Notes under the pieces: generated by a model
The model's input: the letters and a program-made list of their open reading frames with translations, nothing else
Databases searched by the model: none
What the model was told of the DNA's origin: nothing
Translations under genes and position numbers: made by a program
NCBI RefSeq assembly: GCF_000372845.1
Contig: NZ_KB889963.1
Coordinates: 3,367,645 to 3,431,644, forward strand
Reading direction: 5' to 3'
Origin: Methylocystis rosea SV97
GTDB taxonomy: Bacteria > Pseudomonadota > Alphaproteobacteria > Rhizobiales > Beijerinckiaceae
DNA: 64,000 nt
Shown: one piece after another, positions 1-9,143 of the stretch
Numbering within the stretch: the stretch's first letter is position 1
Layout: every line of letters begins with the position of its first letter

Positions 1-536
1 GGATCGCGTTCGGAAGGCTTCAGAATGAAGGAATTGCCGCAGGCGATCGCCGGGGCGAATTTCCACATCGGAATCATCACCGGAAAATTGAATGGCGTAA
101 TGCCGGCGACGACGCCGAGCGGCTGGCGCATCGAATAGACGTCGAGGCTGGCCGCCGCGGAATCGGTAAATTCGCCCTTCATTAGATGCGGAACGCCGAT
201 GCAAAATTCAGCGACCTCGACGCCGCGCTGGATCTCGCCCTGCGCATCGGCGAGCGTCTTGCCGTGCTCGCGCGCGAGAATCGCCGCAAGCCTCTCCTTC
301 TCGCGCCCGACGAGATCGACGAATTTCATCAGCACGCGGGCTCTGCGCTGCGGATTGACCGCCGCCCATTCTCGCTGCGCCGCGGCGGCGTCGGCGATCG
401 CCTCCCGCACCTCGTCGCGGCTGGCGAGCGGCACGCGCGAGATCGCCGCGCCCGTCATCGGCTCATAGGCGTCGGTGAAACGGCCCGACCTTCCCTTGAC
501 TCGGCGTCCGCCGATAAAATGCGAAAGCTCTTCCAT
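1..536 (-). CDS. mmsA: Methylmalonate-semialdehyde dehydrogenase (CoA-acylating), N-terminal part
   Basis: Reading the minus strand from ATG at 536 gives an uninterrupted frame that runs off the window edge, so about 178 N-terminal residues are visible. They begin MEELSHFIGG and include the stretch FNFPVMIPMWKF, characteristic of CoA-acylating methylmalonate-semialdehyde dehydrogenases of the aldehyde dehydrogenase superfamily. The enzyme converts methylmalonate semialdehyde (from valine) or malonate semialdehyde to propionyl-CoA or acetyl-CoA. The catalytic Cys lies in the missing part. The gene is divergent from phhA with about 100 bases between starts. Its valine role fits the branched-chain catabolic genes further right. 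Confidence 0.88.
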   Translation of the reverse strand, partial: MEELSHFIGGRRVKGRSGRFTDAYEPMTGAAISRVPLASRDEVREAIADAAAAQREWAAVNPQRRARVLMKFVDLVGREKERLAAILAREHGKTLADAQGEIQRGVEVAEFCIGVPHLMKGEFTDSAAASLDVYSMRQPLGVVAGITPFNFPVMIPMWKFAPAIACGNSFILKPSERD

Positions 537-635
537 GTTCGCTCATCTAAGGCGCGTCCGGCCGTTGTCATCTCGCAAGACGAGACTGCGCGCCTATATG
601 TTGGAGAGAGACGGCTTCCACGACGGACACCCGCG

Positions 636-1514
636 ATGGGACTGCAGCTCGCGAGCGAAAGCAAGAATCGATACGCGCAGGCGCCGCGACAGGCGGACTG
701 GACGATAGATCAGAACTGGGCCTCCTACAGCGACGAGGAACACGATCGCTGGAACAGGCTGTTCGCCCGCCAGGCGAAGCTCTTGCCCGGCCGAGCCTGC
801 GACGAATTCCTGGAGGCGAAGCAACAGCTCGAACTGTCGCGCTCCGGCATCCCGGATTTCGCGGATCTTAGCCGCCGATTGGGGGCCATGACCGGCTGGA
901 GCGTCGTCCCGGTGGCCGGGCTGATTCCTGACGACGCCTTCTTCGATCATCTCGCCAATCGGCGCTTTCCCGCCGGCGCATTCATTCGCCCGGAGTCGGA
1001 GCTTGAATATCTGCAGGAGCCCGACGTTTTCCATGACGTCTTCGGGCATGTGCCGCTCCTCGCCAATCCGACGTATGCGCGCTTTCTCGAAGCCTATGGC
1101 AAGGGTGGCCGACGGGCGCTCGCGCGCGGGCAGCTCCACAATCTCGCGCGGCTTTACTGGTACACGATCGAATTCGGTTTGATCGAGACGCCGAAAGGGC
1201 TGCGCATTTTTGGCGCTGGAATCATGTCCTCGCCTTCGGAGACGATCTTTTCGCTGGAAGACTCGTCGCCAAACCGCGTCGCCTTCAACCTCGAACGCGT
1301 CATGCGAACGAATTACATCATCAGCGACTTCCAGCAGACATATTTCGTCATCGAAAGCTTCGAGAAGCTTCTCGCCGACGGTTATCAGGATTTTGATCCG
1401 ATCTATGATCGCCTGCGCGACGTTTCCGACTTCGCCGCGCATGAGTTGGCTCCGGGAGACCGCATCATCTCGCGCGGCGATCTCCATTATTTTCGCGCCA
1501 AGCGCAGCGCTTAA
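636..1514 (+). CDS. phhA: Phenylalanine 4-monooxygenase
   Basis: About 292 residues, the usual size of the bacterial single-domain pterin-dependent enzyme that hydroxylates phenylalanine to tyrosine. The iron-binding motif HDVFGH is present (H133, H138 with this start) and the third ligand is Glu179 in YTIEFG. The spacing matches characterised bacterial phenylalanine hydroxylases. The frame stays open upstream to 186, but that part is antisense to mmsA and does not look like the family, so the ATG at 636 (MGLQLASES) is chosen. No strong ribosome site was seen, so the exact start is uncertain. It supplies tyrosine to the hpd-hmgA-fahA pathway next door. Confidence 0.9.
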   Translation: MGLQLASESKNRYAQAPRQADWTIDQNWASYSDEEHDRWNRLFARQAKLLPGRACDEFLEAKQQLELSRSGIPDFADLSRRLGAMTGWSVVPVAGLIPDDAFFDHLANRRFPAGAFIRPESELEYLQEPDVFHDVFGHVPLLANPTYARFLEAYGKGGRRALARGQLHNLARLYWYTIEFGLIETPKGLRIFGAGIMSSPSETIFSLEDSSPNRVAFNLERVMRTNYIISDFQQTYFVIESFEKLLADGYQDFDPIYDRLRDVSDFAAHELAPGDRIISRGDLHYFRAKRSA

Positions 1515-1544
1515 TCCTAAGCGTAATCGGGTTGAAGAATTGTT

Positions 1545-1605
1545 TTCCTCACCCTCATGCTGAGGAGGCTCCGCAGGAGCCGTCTCGAAGCACGAGGGTG
1601 AAGGA
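1545..1605. repeat. Palindromic intergenic repeat, copy 1
   Basis: The element starts TTCCTCACCCTC and ends GAGGGTGAAGGA, so it can fold on itself, with inner arms around CTGAGGAG and CTCGAAG. It belongs to the dispersed palindromes common between genes in Rhizobiales. It lies between the convergent phhA and fahA genes and could act as a bidirectional terminator (inference). Confidence 0.75.
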
Positions 1606-1621
1606 AAAAATTCGCGAAAAC

Positions 1622-1678
1622 GGGCTTCCTCGCCCTTCGAGACGCGTGCCGCGCACGCTCCTCAGGATGAGGAAGCCC
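1622..1678. repeat. Palindromic intergenic repeat, copy 2 (inverted relative to copy 1)
   Basis: Its reverse complement starts CTTCCTCATCCTGAGGAG and ends CGAAGGGCGAGGAAG, the same family as the neighbouring copy but in opposite orientation. The two copies face each other across about 16 bases, so a larger cruciform or hairpin is also possible. Confidence 0.75.
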
Positions 1679-1694
1679 TTCACCGATCGTCCTG

Positions 1695-2714
1695 TTAACC
1701 CTGAGGCCCTGAAGCGGCCACCTGTTGCTCGATGGCGCCGAAGATCGAGCGCCCATCGGCGGCGCGCATCTCGATGCGCACTACATCGCCCGTCGTCAGA
1801 AATGGCGTGCGCGGCGCGCCCTCAATGAGCTTCTCGACCACGCGCTGCTCGGCGATGCAGGAGTAGCCGTCTCCGCCCTGCGCAATCGGCCTACCTGGCC
1901 CGCCGTCGGCGTCCCGGTTGGAGATGGTGCCGGAGCCGATGATCGTTCCGGCGCTAAGCGCGCGCGTGCGCGCCGCATGCGCGATGAGACGCGGAAAGTC
2001 GAAGGTCATATCCTTTCCGGCGTCCGGCCGGCCGAGCGGCGCGCCATTGACGAAGGACAGCAGCCGCAGCGACAGCCGCTCGCCGTCCCAAGCGTCGCCA
2101 AGCTCGTCAGGCGTCACGGCGACTGGAGAAAAAGCGGACGCTGGCTTTGACTGAAAAAAACCAAAGCCTTTTGAAAGCTCCGGAGGGACCAGCCCGCGCA
2201 AGGTCACGTCATTGACCAGCATGACGAGCCTGATGTGATCGCGCGCCTCCTCTGGCGTCACGCCCATCGGAACATCGTCGGTGACAACCGCAACTTCGGC
2301 TTCGAGATCGAGATCGTGTTTTTCGTCGAGCAAGGGAATGGCGTCACGCGGGCCAAGGAAGACGTCGGAGCCGCCCTGATACATCAGCGGATCGCTCCAA
2401 AAACTCTCCGGCATCTCGGCGCCGCGCGACTTGCGAACGAGCGCGACATGATTGACATATGCCGAACCGTCCGCCCACTGATAGGCGCGCGGCAGCGGCG
2501 AGGCGCAATCCTGCTCGCGAAAGGGAAAGCTCTCTCGAAGTCCGCATTCGAGCCGCGCCGCCAGCGCCCGCAGCTCCGGCGCGACGGCGTCCCAATCTTC
2601 GATCGCCGATTGCAGGGTGGGCGCGATGAAGCCTGCCGCAACAGCCCGCGTGAGATCGCGCGAGACGAGGATGAGAGCGCCGTCCCGTCGGCTCTTCAGG
2701 GATGCGAGCTTCAC
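1695..2714 (-). CDS. fahA: Fumarylacetoacetase (FAH family)
   Basis: A FAH-family protein of about 339 residues, of the shorter two-domain bacterial type. It cleaves fumarylacetoacetate to fumarate and acetoacetate, the last step of tyrosine breakdown. The metal-binding region [14 protein letters not shown] and the segment SGTISNRD are visible. The start is GTG at 2714, giving [12 protein letters not shown], which matches the family N terminus. This GTG overlaps the hmgA stop codon (GTGA), indicating translational coupling. A longer open frame to 2756 only reads into hmgA. The order hpd-hmgA-fahA forms one minus-strand operon. Confidence 0.9.
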   Translation of the reverse strand: MKLASLKSRRDGALILVSRDLTRAVAAGFIAPTLQSAIEDWDAVAPELRALAARLECGLRESFPFREQDCASPLPRAYQWADGSAYVNHVALVRKSRGAEMPESFWSDPLMYQGGSDVFLGPRDAIPLLDEKHDLDLEAEVAVVTDDVPMGVTPEEARDHIRLVMLVNDVTLRGLVPPELSKGFGFFQSKPASAFSPVAVTPDELGDAWDGERLSLRLLSFVNGAPLGRPDAGKDMTFDFPRLIAHAARTRALSAGTIIGSGTISNRDADGGPGRPIAQGGDGYSCIAEQRVVEKLIEGAPRTPFLTTGDVVRIEMRAADGRSIFGAIEQQVAASGPQG

Positions 2715-4012
2715 GGTCCATTGCCGGTAAAGTTGCGGCGCAAATCCGACCAGCACTCCGCGTAATCTTGATGAAGGGTGTCAAGCGACATGGCGAAAGA
2801 GGTCGGATAGAGCGGCAGTCGGGACTCGAACATAAAGGCGAGAGCGTCGTCGATCTTCACCGGGCCAAGATCGGCCTGAGAGGCCTGCTCAAAAGCCTCG
2901 GCGTCCGGTCCATGCGGCAGCATCGCATTGTGCAGCGACATGCCGCCGGGCTCGAAGCCGGACGGCTTCGCGTCGTAGCGTCCGTAAATCAAGCCCATGA
3001 ACTCGCTCATAATGTTCAAATGATACCAGGGAGGCCGGAACGTATGTTCGGCGACTTGCCAACGCGGCGGGAAAATCGCGAAATCGACGTTGCCCACGCC
3101 GCTTTCGTCTGAAGGAGAGGTCAGCACCGTAAATATCGACGGATCGGGATGATCGAACAGCACGGCGCCGACCGGACAGAATTTTCGCAGATCATATTTA
3201 TAGGGCGCGTAATTCCCATGCCAGGCGACGACGTCAAGCGGCGAATGATCGAGGTCACAGCGATAGAAGCGGCCGCCCCATTTGACGCGGAGGCGGCAGG
3301 GCGTTTCCTTGTCTTCGAACGCGGCGGTCGGCGAAAAGAAGTCGCGCGGATTGGCGAGTCCATTCGCGCCGATCACGCCGCGATAGGGCAATGTAAACGG
3401 CGCGCCGTAGTTTTCACAGACATAGCCGCGAGACGGGCCGGCCGAGAGCTCAACCCGAAATTTCACGCCGCGCGGGACGACGCATATCTCACCAGGAGAG
3501 CACTCGATGAGGCCGAACTCGGTGAAGATGCGTAGGTCGCCGAACTGTGGGACGATCAGCAACTCGCCGTCGGCGTTGTAGAAGTAGTCGTCGGACATCG
3601 ACTGGCCGGCGAGATAGAGATGCGCCGCCATGCCGACTCTCAGGCTGCAATCGCCCGCCGTCACGATGGTGCGCATTCCTTCGATGAAGGAGCCTGCGTC
3701 TTCTGGGACGTCGCTCGCGCCCCAGCGCAGCTGCCCGAGCGGCGCGTCAACATCGCGGCAGGGCGCGGTTTCCCAGTGGCTCCGCTCGATATGCTTCGGA
3801 TTGCGGACGTGAAGAACGGAAGGTCGTATCCTGTAAAGCCAGGAGCGTTTGTTGAGAGGGTTCGGCGCGGTGAATGCGGAGCCAGACAATTGTTCGGCGT
3901 AAAGCCCGTAAGGGCACCGCTGCGGCGAGTTCTGCCCCATCGGCAACGCGCCGGGCAGAGCTTCGCTCTCGAACTCATTGCCGAAGCCATGCAAATAGCG
4001 CGTGGGCGACAT
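2711..4012 (-). CDS. hmgA: Homogentisate 1,2-dioxygenase
   Basis: 433 residues, the normal length for this non-haem iron dioxygenase, which opens the ring of homogentisate to maleylacetoacetate. The N terminus ([19 protein letters not shown]) and the internal [19 protein letters not shown] stretch are strongly family-typical; the latter carries iron-ligand histidines. The start lies 2 bases after the hpd stop and the stop overlaps the fahA GTG, so all three genes look co-transcribed and translationally coupled. Confidence 0.97.
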   Translation of the reverse strand: MSPTRYLHGFGNEFESEALPGALPMGQNSPQRCPYGLYAEQLSGSAFTAPNPLNKRSWLYRIRPSVLHVRNPKHIERSHWETAPCRDVDAPLGQLRWGASDVPEDAGSFIEGMRTIVTAGDCSLRVGMAAHLYLAGQSMSDDYFYNADGELLIVPQFGDLRIFTEFGLIECSPGEICVVPRGVKFRVELSAGPSRGYVCENYGAPFTLPYRGVIGANGLANPRDFFSPTAAFEDKETPCRLRVKWGGRFYRCDLDHSPLDVVAWHGNYAPYKYDLRKFCPVGAVLFDHPDPSIFTVLTSPSDESGVGNVDFAIFPPRWQVAEHTFRPPWYHLNIMSEFMGLIYGRYDAKPSGFEPGGMSLHNAMLPHGPDAEAFEQASQADLGPVKIDDALAFMFESRLPLYPTSFAMSLDTLHQDYAECWSDLRRNFTGNGP

Positions 4013-4014
4013 GC

Positions 4015-5112
4015 CTAACCTGCCGCCCGATTCAAAACGCCGCGTCGGATCTGATCCTCTTCGATCGATTCAAATAGCGCCCGGAAATTTCCTTCGCCGA
4101 AGCCTTCATCACCCTTGCGCTGAATGAATTCGAAGAAGATGGGTCCAATGACCGTCTTGGAAAAAATCTGCAGCAGCAGACGTCGGGCGCCCGTCGTGAG
4201 GCCGTCGACCAGAATGCCGAGCTCCTTAAGACGCTGCGTCGGCTCTCCGTGGCCAGGAAGCCGATGCTCCAGCGCGTCATAATAGGCGTCCGGCGGCGCC
4301 GGCATGAAATCGAGCCTATTGTTGCGCATCGCGACGACGGTCTCGTAAATATCCCGGCACGCGCAGGCGATGTGTTGAATCCCTTCACCCCTGTATGCGT
4401 CCAAGAATTCCTCGATCTGGCTTTTTTCGTCGGCGCTTTCATTGATCGGGATGCGAATTTTGCCGCAGGGGCTGGTCATGGCGCGAGAGCGCAAGCCCGT
4501 CATCTTGCCTTCGATGTCGAAGTATCGAATCTCACGAAAATTGAAGATGCGCTCATACCACGCCGCGAGCGCGTCCATGCGGCCGCGCCGAACATTGTGG
4601 GTCAGATGGTCGATATTGGTCAGCCCTACGCCAGGAGGATTAGGGTCGCGCTCTCCGATCCACCGGAAGTCGATATCCCAGATCGAACCCTGATCGCCAT
4701 AACGGTCGACAAGATAGATGAGCGAACCTCCGACCCCCTCGATGGCGGGAATGTTCAGCTCCATCGGGCCAACGCCGAAGGCGACAGGCTTTGCGCCCAG
4801 AGAAACGGCGCGGCGCATCGCTTTTGCGGCGTCGACGACGCGGAAGCCGATGCAGCAAACCGAAGGGCCGTGCGCCTTCTGGAATTCGGCGGCGAAGCTG
4901 TGAGGCTCAGCGTTCAGCACATAATTCACTTCTCCCTGCCGATACAGCGTCACGTCCTTAGAGCGATGACGCGCGACGGCGACGAAGCCCATCTTCTCGA
5001 ACAGCGAGGCCAGTTGCGCGGGATCGGGATGCGCGAATTCGACAAATTCGAATCCGTCTGTTCCCATCGGGTTTTCGGCGGGCGTTGCCGCGCCGCCAAG
5101 CGTCGAGTCCAT
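4015..5112 (-). CDS. hpd: 4-Hydroxyphenylpyruvate dioxygenase
   Basis: 365 residues forming two vicinal-oxygen-chelate domains. The enzyme converts 4-hydroxyphenylpyruvate to homogentisate using Fe(II). Typical segments are [14 protein letters not shown] at the N terminus, IDHLTHNV in the middle (iron-ligand His) and FFEFIQRKG near the C terminus (ligand Glu). It is the first gene of the hpd-hmgA-fahA operon and is divergent from maiA with about 70 bases between, which probably holds both promoters. Confidence 0.96.
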   Translation of the reverse strand: MDSTLGGAATPAENPMGTDGFEFVEFAHPDPAQLASLFEKMGFVAVARHRSKDVTLYRQGEVNYVLNAEPHSFAAEFQKAHGPSVCCIGFRVVDAAKAMRRAVSLGAKPVAFGVGPMELNIPAIEGVGGSLIYLVDRYGDQGSIWDIDFRWIGERDPNPPGVGLTNIDHLTHNVRRGRMDALAAWYERIFNFREIRYFDIEGKMTGLRSRAMTSPCGKIRIPINESADEKSQIEEFLDAYRGEGIQHIACACRDIYETVVAMRNNRLDFMPAPPDAYYDALEHRLPGHGEPTQRLKELGILVDGLTTGARRLLLQIFSKTVIGPIFFEFIQRKGDEGFGEGNFRALFESIEEDQIRRGVLNRAAG

Positions 5113-5182
5113 GAGCAGGCCTATATACAGCTTTGGCTGACCTGCTATTTAGATATTGCGTTCCCGATCCGGTTAAAGGCCC

Positions 5183-5812
5183 ATGATCCTTTACGACTAT
5201 TATCGATCGTCGGCCGCCTATCGCGTGCGGATCGCCATCGCGCTCAAAGGGCTCGTCGTGGAACGCCGCCGCGTCCATCTCTTGCACGGCGAACAGCGTG
5301 ATCCCGGCTATCGCGCGAAGAGCCCGCTGGGCATCGTGCCGACGCTTCAACTTGATGATGGTCGACTCATTACCCAGTCGCTGGCGATCATCGACTATCT
5401 CGACGCGCTGAAGCCTGAGCCGCCGCTCTTGCCGAGAGACCCCGTCCTGGCGGCGCAGGCGCGGGCTGTGGCGTTGACGATCGCCTGCGAGATTCATCCG
5501 CTCGCGAATCTGCGGGTGATAGAGGCGCTGCAAGGGGAATTCGGCGCAAGGGACGATCAGATCGCCGCTTGGCGCAGGCAATGGATTGCGCAGGGACTGA
5601 CAGCGGTCGAGGCGCTCATCGCGCCTGACCCCTTCGCCTTTGGCGCAGCGCCTTCGCTCGCTGATATTTGCCTCGTTCCGCAGGTCTACAACGCGCGACG
5701 CTTCGACATATCACTCGACGATTGCCCGCGCATCGTCGCGGTGGAGGCGGCTTGCGCCACGCACCCGGCTTTTATCGAGGCGCGTCCAGAGGCGCAGCCG
5801 GACGCGGAATAG
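5183..5812 (+). CDS. maiA: Maleylacetoacetate isomerase (zeta-class glutathione S-transferase)
   Basis: 209 residues with an N-terminal thioredoxin-like domain carrying the zeta-class motif SSAAYRVRIA (the catalytic SSxxYRVR region) and a helical C-terminal domain. It isomerises maleylacetoacetate to fumarylacetoacetate with glutathione, linking hmgA and fahA. It is transcribed away from hpd. Its stop is one base from the convergent stop of the bkd E2 gene. Confidence 0.94.
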   Translation: MILYDYYRSSAAYRVRIAIALKGLVVERRRVHLLHGEQRDPGYRAKSPLGIVPTLQLDDGRLITQSLAIIDYLDALKPEPPLLPRDPVLAAQARAVALTIACEIHPLANLRVIEALQGEFGARDDQIAAWRRQWIAQGLTAVEALIAPDPFAFGAAPSLADICLVPQVYNARRFDISLDDCPRIVAVEAACATHPAFIEARPEAQPDAE

Positions 5813-5813
5813 A

Positions 5814-6914
5814 TTAGGACGCGAGCGTCAAATCGGCGATCACGGCGCCAAGGAAACGGCCTGCTTCGCCGCCGGTGACGACGCGGTGATCGAAAGTCAG
5901 GCTCAGCGGCAAAATCCGATGCACCGCTGGCGCGCCATCGACAGCAACCACCTCGTCTCTGATCCGGCCGGCGCCGAGGATCGCGACCGTAGGCGGCAGC
6001 ACGATGGGGGCGGCGTAGCGCCCGGCGATCATGCCGAAATTCGAAAGCGTAATGGTCGCGCCGCGCAGCTCCTCGGGCGGGATTCGCCGCGCCGCCGCGT
6101 CCTGCCGCAGGCGGTCGAGACCCTTGCGCAAGTCCTGCGGGTCGCGATTGCCGACATCCCGCAGAACAGGCACGAACAGGCCCTCTTCCGACAGATCCAC
6201 GGCGACGCCAAGATCGATCTTCTTCATCACGCGACGCGCGAAGGCATGAGGCTCGAACCAGGCGTTGAGCGCAGGCTCCGCCTTGCAGGCCTGAGCAAGC
6301 GCGCGGATCAGACGGATGGTTGTATCTGTCCCGGCCGCCCACGCGTGGATGTCCGCGTCGTCGACGATCGTGGCAGCGGCCACTTCCGCCTGCGCCTGCG
6401 CCATATTGTGGGCCATGGCGCGGCGCACGCCGCGCAGCGGCTCGGCGGCTTCCGTCTCGCTGAGGATGCGCGCGACGCGCTCGATGTCCTGCGTGGTGAT
6501 CAACCCGTCCGCGCCGGAGGGCGTCACCATGGCGAGATCGACGTTCAGCTTGCGCGCCAGCGCTCTTACGGCAGGCGTCGCCCGCACCGCGCCGCCGACA
6601 TGGCCGACTGAGATCGGCTGGTCGCGGACGACCCCGGACCCCTGCTGAACGGCGCCGACCACTGACCCTGTGTCTTCTCCCGCGCCCTCGAAACCCACCA
6701 GCGGCGCGCCGATGCGGATCACGTCTCCGGCGGAGGCGAACAGCCGCTCGATGCGGCCTCCCTGCGGCGATGGGATTTCGACGACGGCCTTGGCGGTTTC
6801 AACCGCCACGAGCGGCTGATCGACTTTAACGTCCTCGCCGGCGGCGACGCGCCATTCGACGAGTTCGGCCTCCTGCAACCCCTCTCCGAGATCGGGAAGA
6901 CGAAAGATGTTCAT
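5814..6914 (-). CDS. bkdB: Branched-chain 2-oxoacid dehydrogenase E2 (dihydrolipoyl acyltransferase)
   Basis: 366 residues: an N-terminal lipoyl domain with the lipoylated Lys42 in VETAKAVVE, a peripheral-subunit-binding domain around residues 110-148 (TPAVRALARKL), then the acyltransferase domain. The C-terminal catalytic motif reads DHRVVTGGEA, with Thr where the classical DHRxxDG has Asp; to my knowledge this variant occurs in a subgroup of E2 proteins, but it was not checked. The start overlaps the E1 beta stop (ATGA). With E1 alpha and E1 beta it forms the complex that oxidises the 2-oxoacids of Leu, Ile and Val to acyl-CoA. No E3 gene was seen in the window. Confidence 0.88.
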   Translation of the reverse strand: MNIFRLPDLGEGLQEAELVEWRVAAGEDVKVDQPLVAVETAKAVVEIPSPQGGRIERLFASAGDVIRIGAPLVGFEGAGEDTGSVVGAVQQGSGVVRDQPISVGHVGGAVRATPAVRALARKLNVDLAMVTPSGADGLITTQDIERVARILSETEAAEPLRGVRRAMAHNMAQAQAEVAAATIVDDADIHAWAAGTDTTIRLIRALAQACKAEPALNAWFEPHAFARRVMKKIDLGVAVDLSEEGLFVPVLRDVGNRDPQDLRKGLDRLRQDAAARRIPPEELRGATITLSNFGMIAGRYAAPIVLPPTVAILGAGRIRDEVVAVDGAPAVHRILPLSLTFDHRVVTGGEAGRFLGAVIADLTLAS

Positions 6915-7891
6915 GACGCCTCCATCACTTGCCGAACGCCGTCGACGATGCGGTCCACGCTTGGAATATATTGCTTCTCCAGCTTCGCGAGCGGCACGAC
7001 CACGTCATAGCCGGTGACCCGCTTGATCGGGGCGAGCAGAGAGTAAAGCGCACGCTCAGCGATTTCCGCGGCGACCTCGGCGCCGAAGCCCGCCGTGCGC
7101 GGCGCCTCGTGAACGATGACGCAGCGTCCGGTCTTCTCGACGGAACGCAGAATCGTTTCCACATCGAGAGGCTTCAGAGTGGCGACGTCGATCACTTCGA
7201 TCATCACGCCCTCTTCTTCGAGCTTTTCGGCGGCGGCGAGCGTTTCGGGCACCATCGCGCCCCAGGTGACGACCGTCGCGTCGGCGCCTTCGCGCAGGAT
7301 GAAGCAGGCGTCGAGCGGCAACTCCACGCCGTCGTCCTCGACCTCTTGGCGGAAGAGACGATAGAGGCGCGTGGGCTCGAGGAAGATCACCGGATCGGGA
7401 TCGCGCACAGACGCCAGAAGCAGCCCGTAGGCTCGGGCGGGGGATGAGGGCGCGACGACGCGAAGGCCCGGCATGTGCGCGAACATCGCCTCCGGACTTT
7501 CGGAATGATGCTCGGGCGCATGAATGCCGGCGCCGCAAGGCGAGCGCAGCACCATTGGACAGGTCAGCCGCCCGCGCGTGCGATTGCGCATGCGAGACGC
7601 GTGATTGATGATCTGGTCGATGGCCGGATAGATGAAACCGGAAAACTGGATTTCGGCGACCGGCTTCAGCCCCATCGCCGCCATGCCGACCGCAACGCCG
7701 GCGATGCCGCCTTCCGCCAAGGGCGTGTCGATGACGCGCTCGCGCCCGAAGCGCGCCTGCAGGCCGTTCGTGGCGCGAAACACGCCGCCATTGACGCCGA
7801 TGTCCTCGCCAAGCAGGAGGACGTCCTTGTCTTCGCCCATTGCGCGCGCGAGCGCGAGATTGACCGCTTCGACAAGAGTGATTTCAGACAT
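6911..7891 (-). CDS. bkdA2: Branched-chain 2-oxoacid dehydrogenase E1 beta
   Basis: A transketolase-fold beta subunit of about 326 residues beginning MSEITLVEAVNLAL. Typical stretches are LLGEDIG, DTPLAEGGIAGVAVG and the C-terminal AEIAERALYSLLAPIKRVTG. The start at 7891 is chosen for its family-like N terminus and a GGAAACG sequence upstream; in-frame ATGs at 7927 and 7909 lie inside the E1 alpha gene. It overlaps E1 alpha by 8 bases and E2 by 4. Pyruvate or acetoin dehydrogenase is an alternative reading, but the neighbours favour branched-chain substrates. Confidence 0.88.
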   Translation of the reverse strand: MSEITLVEAVNLALARAMGEDKDVLLLGEDIGVNGGVFRATNGLQARFGRERVIDTPLAEGGIAGVAVGMAAMGLKPVAEIQFSGFIYPAIDQIINHASRMRNRTRGRLTCPMVLRSPCGAGIHAPEHHSESPEAMFAHMPGLRVVAPSSPARAYGLLLASVRDPDPVIFLEPTRLYRLFRQEVEDDGVELPLDACFILREGADATVVTWGAMVPETLAAAEKLEEEGVMIEVIDVATLKPLDVETILRSVEKTGRCVIVHEAPRTAGFGAEVAAEIAERALYSLLAPIKRVTGYDVVVPLAKLEKQYIPSVDRIVDGVRQVMEAS

Positions 7892-8993
7892 GACCGTTTC
7901 CGTCGCCATTTGCGCTGCGCTGGGCAAATCGGCGCGCTTCCTCGCGCTGCCACTGCAGGGTATCCGGGAGCTTTGCGTAGAGATGTTCGAACATGGCGTC
8001 GGAGTTCAGCGGCGAGGCGTGCAAATAGGCTGCAACCTCGCGATCGACCTCTTCCGCACACGCCTTGTGCAGCTCCGCCTCTTGCTCTTTCGACCAGGCG
8101 CCTTCGCTCACAAGGTAAGCGCGCAGCCGAGCGATCGGTTCGCGCGTCCACTGCGCGCGCACGATTTCGGGATCGCGATAGCGCGATGCGTCGTCGGCCG
8201 TGGTATGGTCTCCAAGGCGATAGGTGAGCGCTTCGATTAGCGTCGGTCCGCCGCCCGATCGCGCCTTGTCGATCGCCCGGCGCACCACTTCATGGACCGC
8301 AATGACGTCATTGCCGTCGACCTGGCGCCCCTCCATGCCGGCGGCGACGGCCTTTTGCGCGAGAGTCTCCGCCGCGCTCTCAAGTTCGCGCGGCGTCGAT
8401 ATCGCCCAGCCGTTATTGCAGATGATAAAAACAACAGGCGTCTTCCAGACTCCCGCCATGTTCAACGCTTCGTAAAAGGCGCCATTGGAGGTGCCGCCGT
8501 CGCCGATGAACGTGACGACGACGCGATCCTCCTTCCGCGCCATCAACGCGTATGCCGCGCCGACCGCCTGCGGGGCCTGCGTGGCGACGGGGACGCAGTT
8601 TGGAAAGTCGCCGCGCGCATTTTTGAAGTCGCTGCCGCGCTCGTCGCCGCCCCAATAGAGCAGACATTCGGACATCGCCATGCCGCGATAGAATTGCGCC
8701 GCATGATCTCGATAGGACGGCACGAGCACGTCGCGTTCTTCCATCGCCGCGGCCGCGCCGACGCCGATCGCTTCCTGGCCGAGCGCCGACGCGAACGTGC
8801 CCAGCTGACCGGTGCGTTGAAGACTGATCGCCTTGTTGTCGAAGATTCTGGTTCGCGTCATCGCGCGATAGAATTGGACCAGTCGTTCGATGTCCCTCGC
8901 CGAGTTGCTGGCCGCCTTGCTGATCTCGCCGCTCGGCGACAACAGTTGAACAAGATCCATATGGAGATCGAAGCCCATCTCAATGTTTCCCAT
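7884..8993 (-). CDS. bkdA1: Branched-chain 2-oxoacid dehydrogenase E1 alpha
   Basis: Thiamine-diphosphate-binding alpha subunit of about 369 residues. The TPP motif GDGGTSNGAF begins near residue 164 and ends in the NN pair about 28 residues later (IICNNGW). The phosphorylation-loop-like RLGDHTTADDASRYR is also present. ATG at 8993 is preferred because AGGAGC lies just upstream; an in-frame ATG at 9053 has no visible ribosome site. It is the first gene of the bkd operon and divergent from the amino-acid dehydrogenase gene at 9144. Confidence 0.88.
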   Translation of the reverse strand: MGNIEMGFDLHMDLVQLLSPSGEISKAASNSARDIERLVQFYRAMTRTRIFDNKAISLQRTGQLGTFASALGQEAIGVGAAAAMEERDVLVPSYRDHAAQFYRGMAMSECLLYWGGDERGSDFKNARGDFPNCVPVATQAPQAVGAAYALMARKEDRVVVTFIGDGGTSNGAFYEALNMAGVWKTPVVFIICNNGWAISTPRELESAAETLAQKAVAAGMEGRQVDGNDVIAVHEVVRRAIDKARSGGGPTLIEALTYRLGDHTTADDASRYRDPEIVRAQWTREPIARLRAYLVSEGAWSKEQEAELHKACAEEVDREVAAYLHASPLNSDAMFEHLYAKLPDTLQWQREEARRFAQRSANGDGNGHV

Positions 8994-9143
8994 CGCCCCG
9001 CTCCTGATGAGCGAATTAGCGCGGCGATACGCGAGGTCACTGCTCTGCGACATTTTTTTTACCGATTTCCTGGCGCCGCAGCGCAGGAAAAAGCGGCTCG
9101 GCTGCGGGCTTGACTGTATCGCTGGCGGTCCAATCTACCGATC

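Noticed and set aside
594..1487. Minus-strand frame opposite phhA
   Set aside because: phhA on the plus strand has all iron ligands; the minus frame is a shadow.
4249..5301. Plus-strand frame of 350 codons
   Set aside because: Antisense to hpd, a clear enzyme gene; the translated product has no family features.
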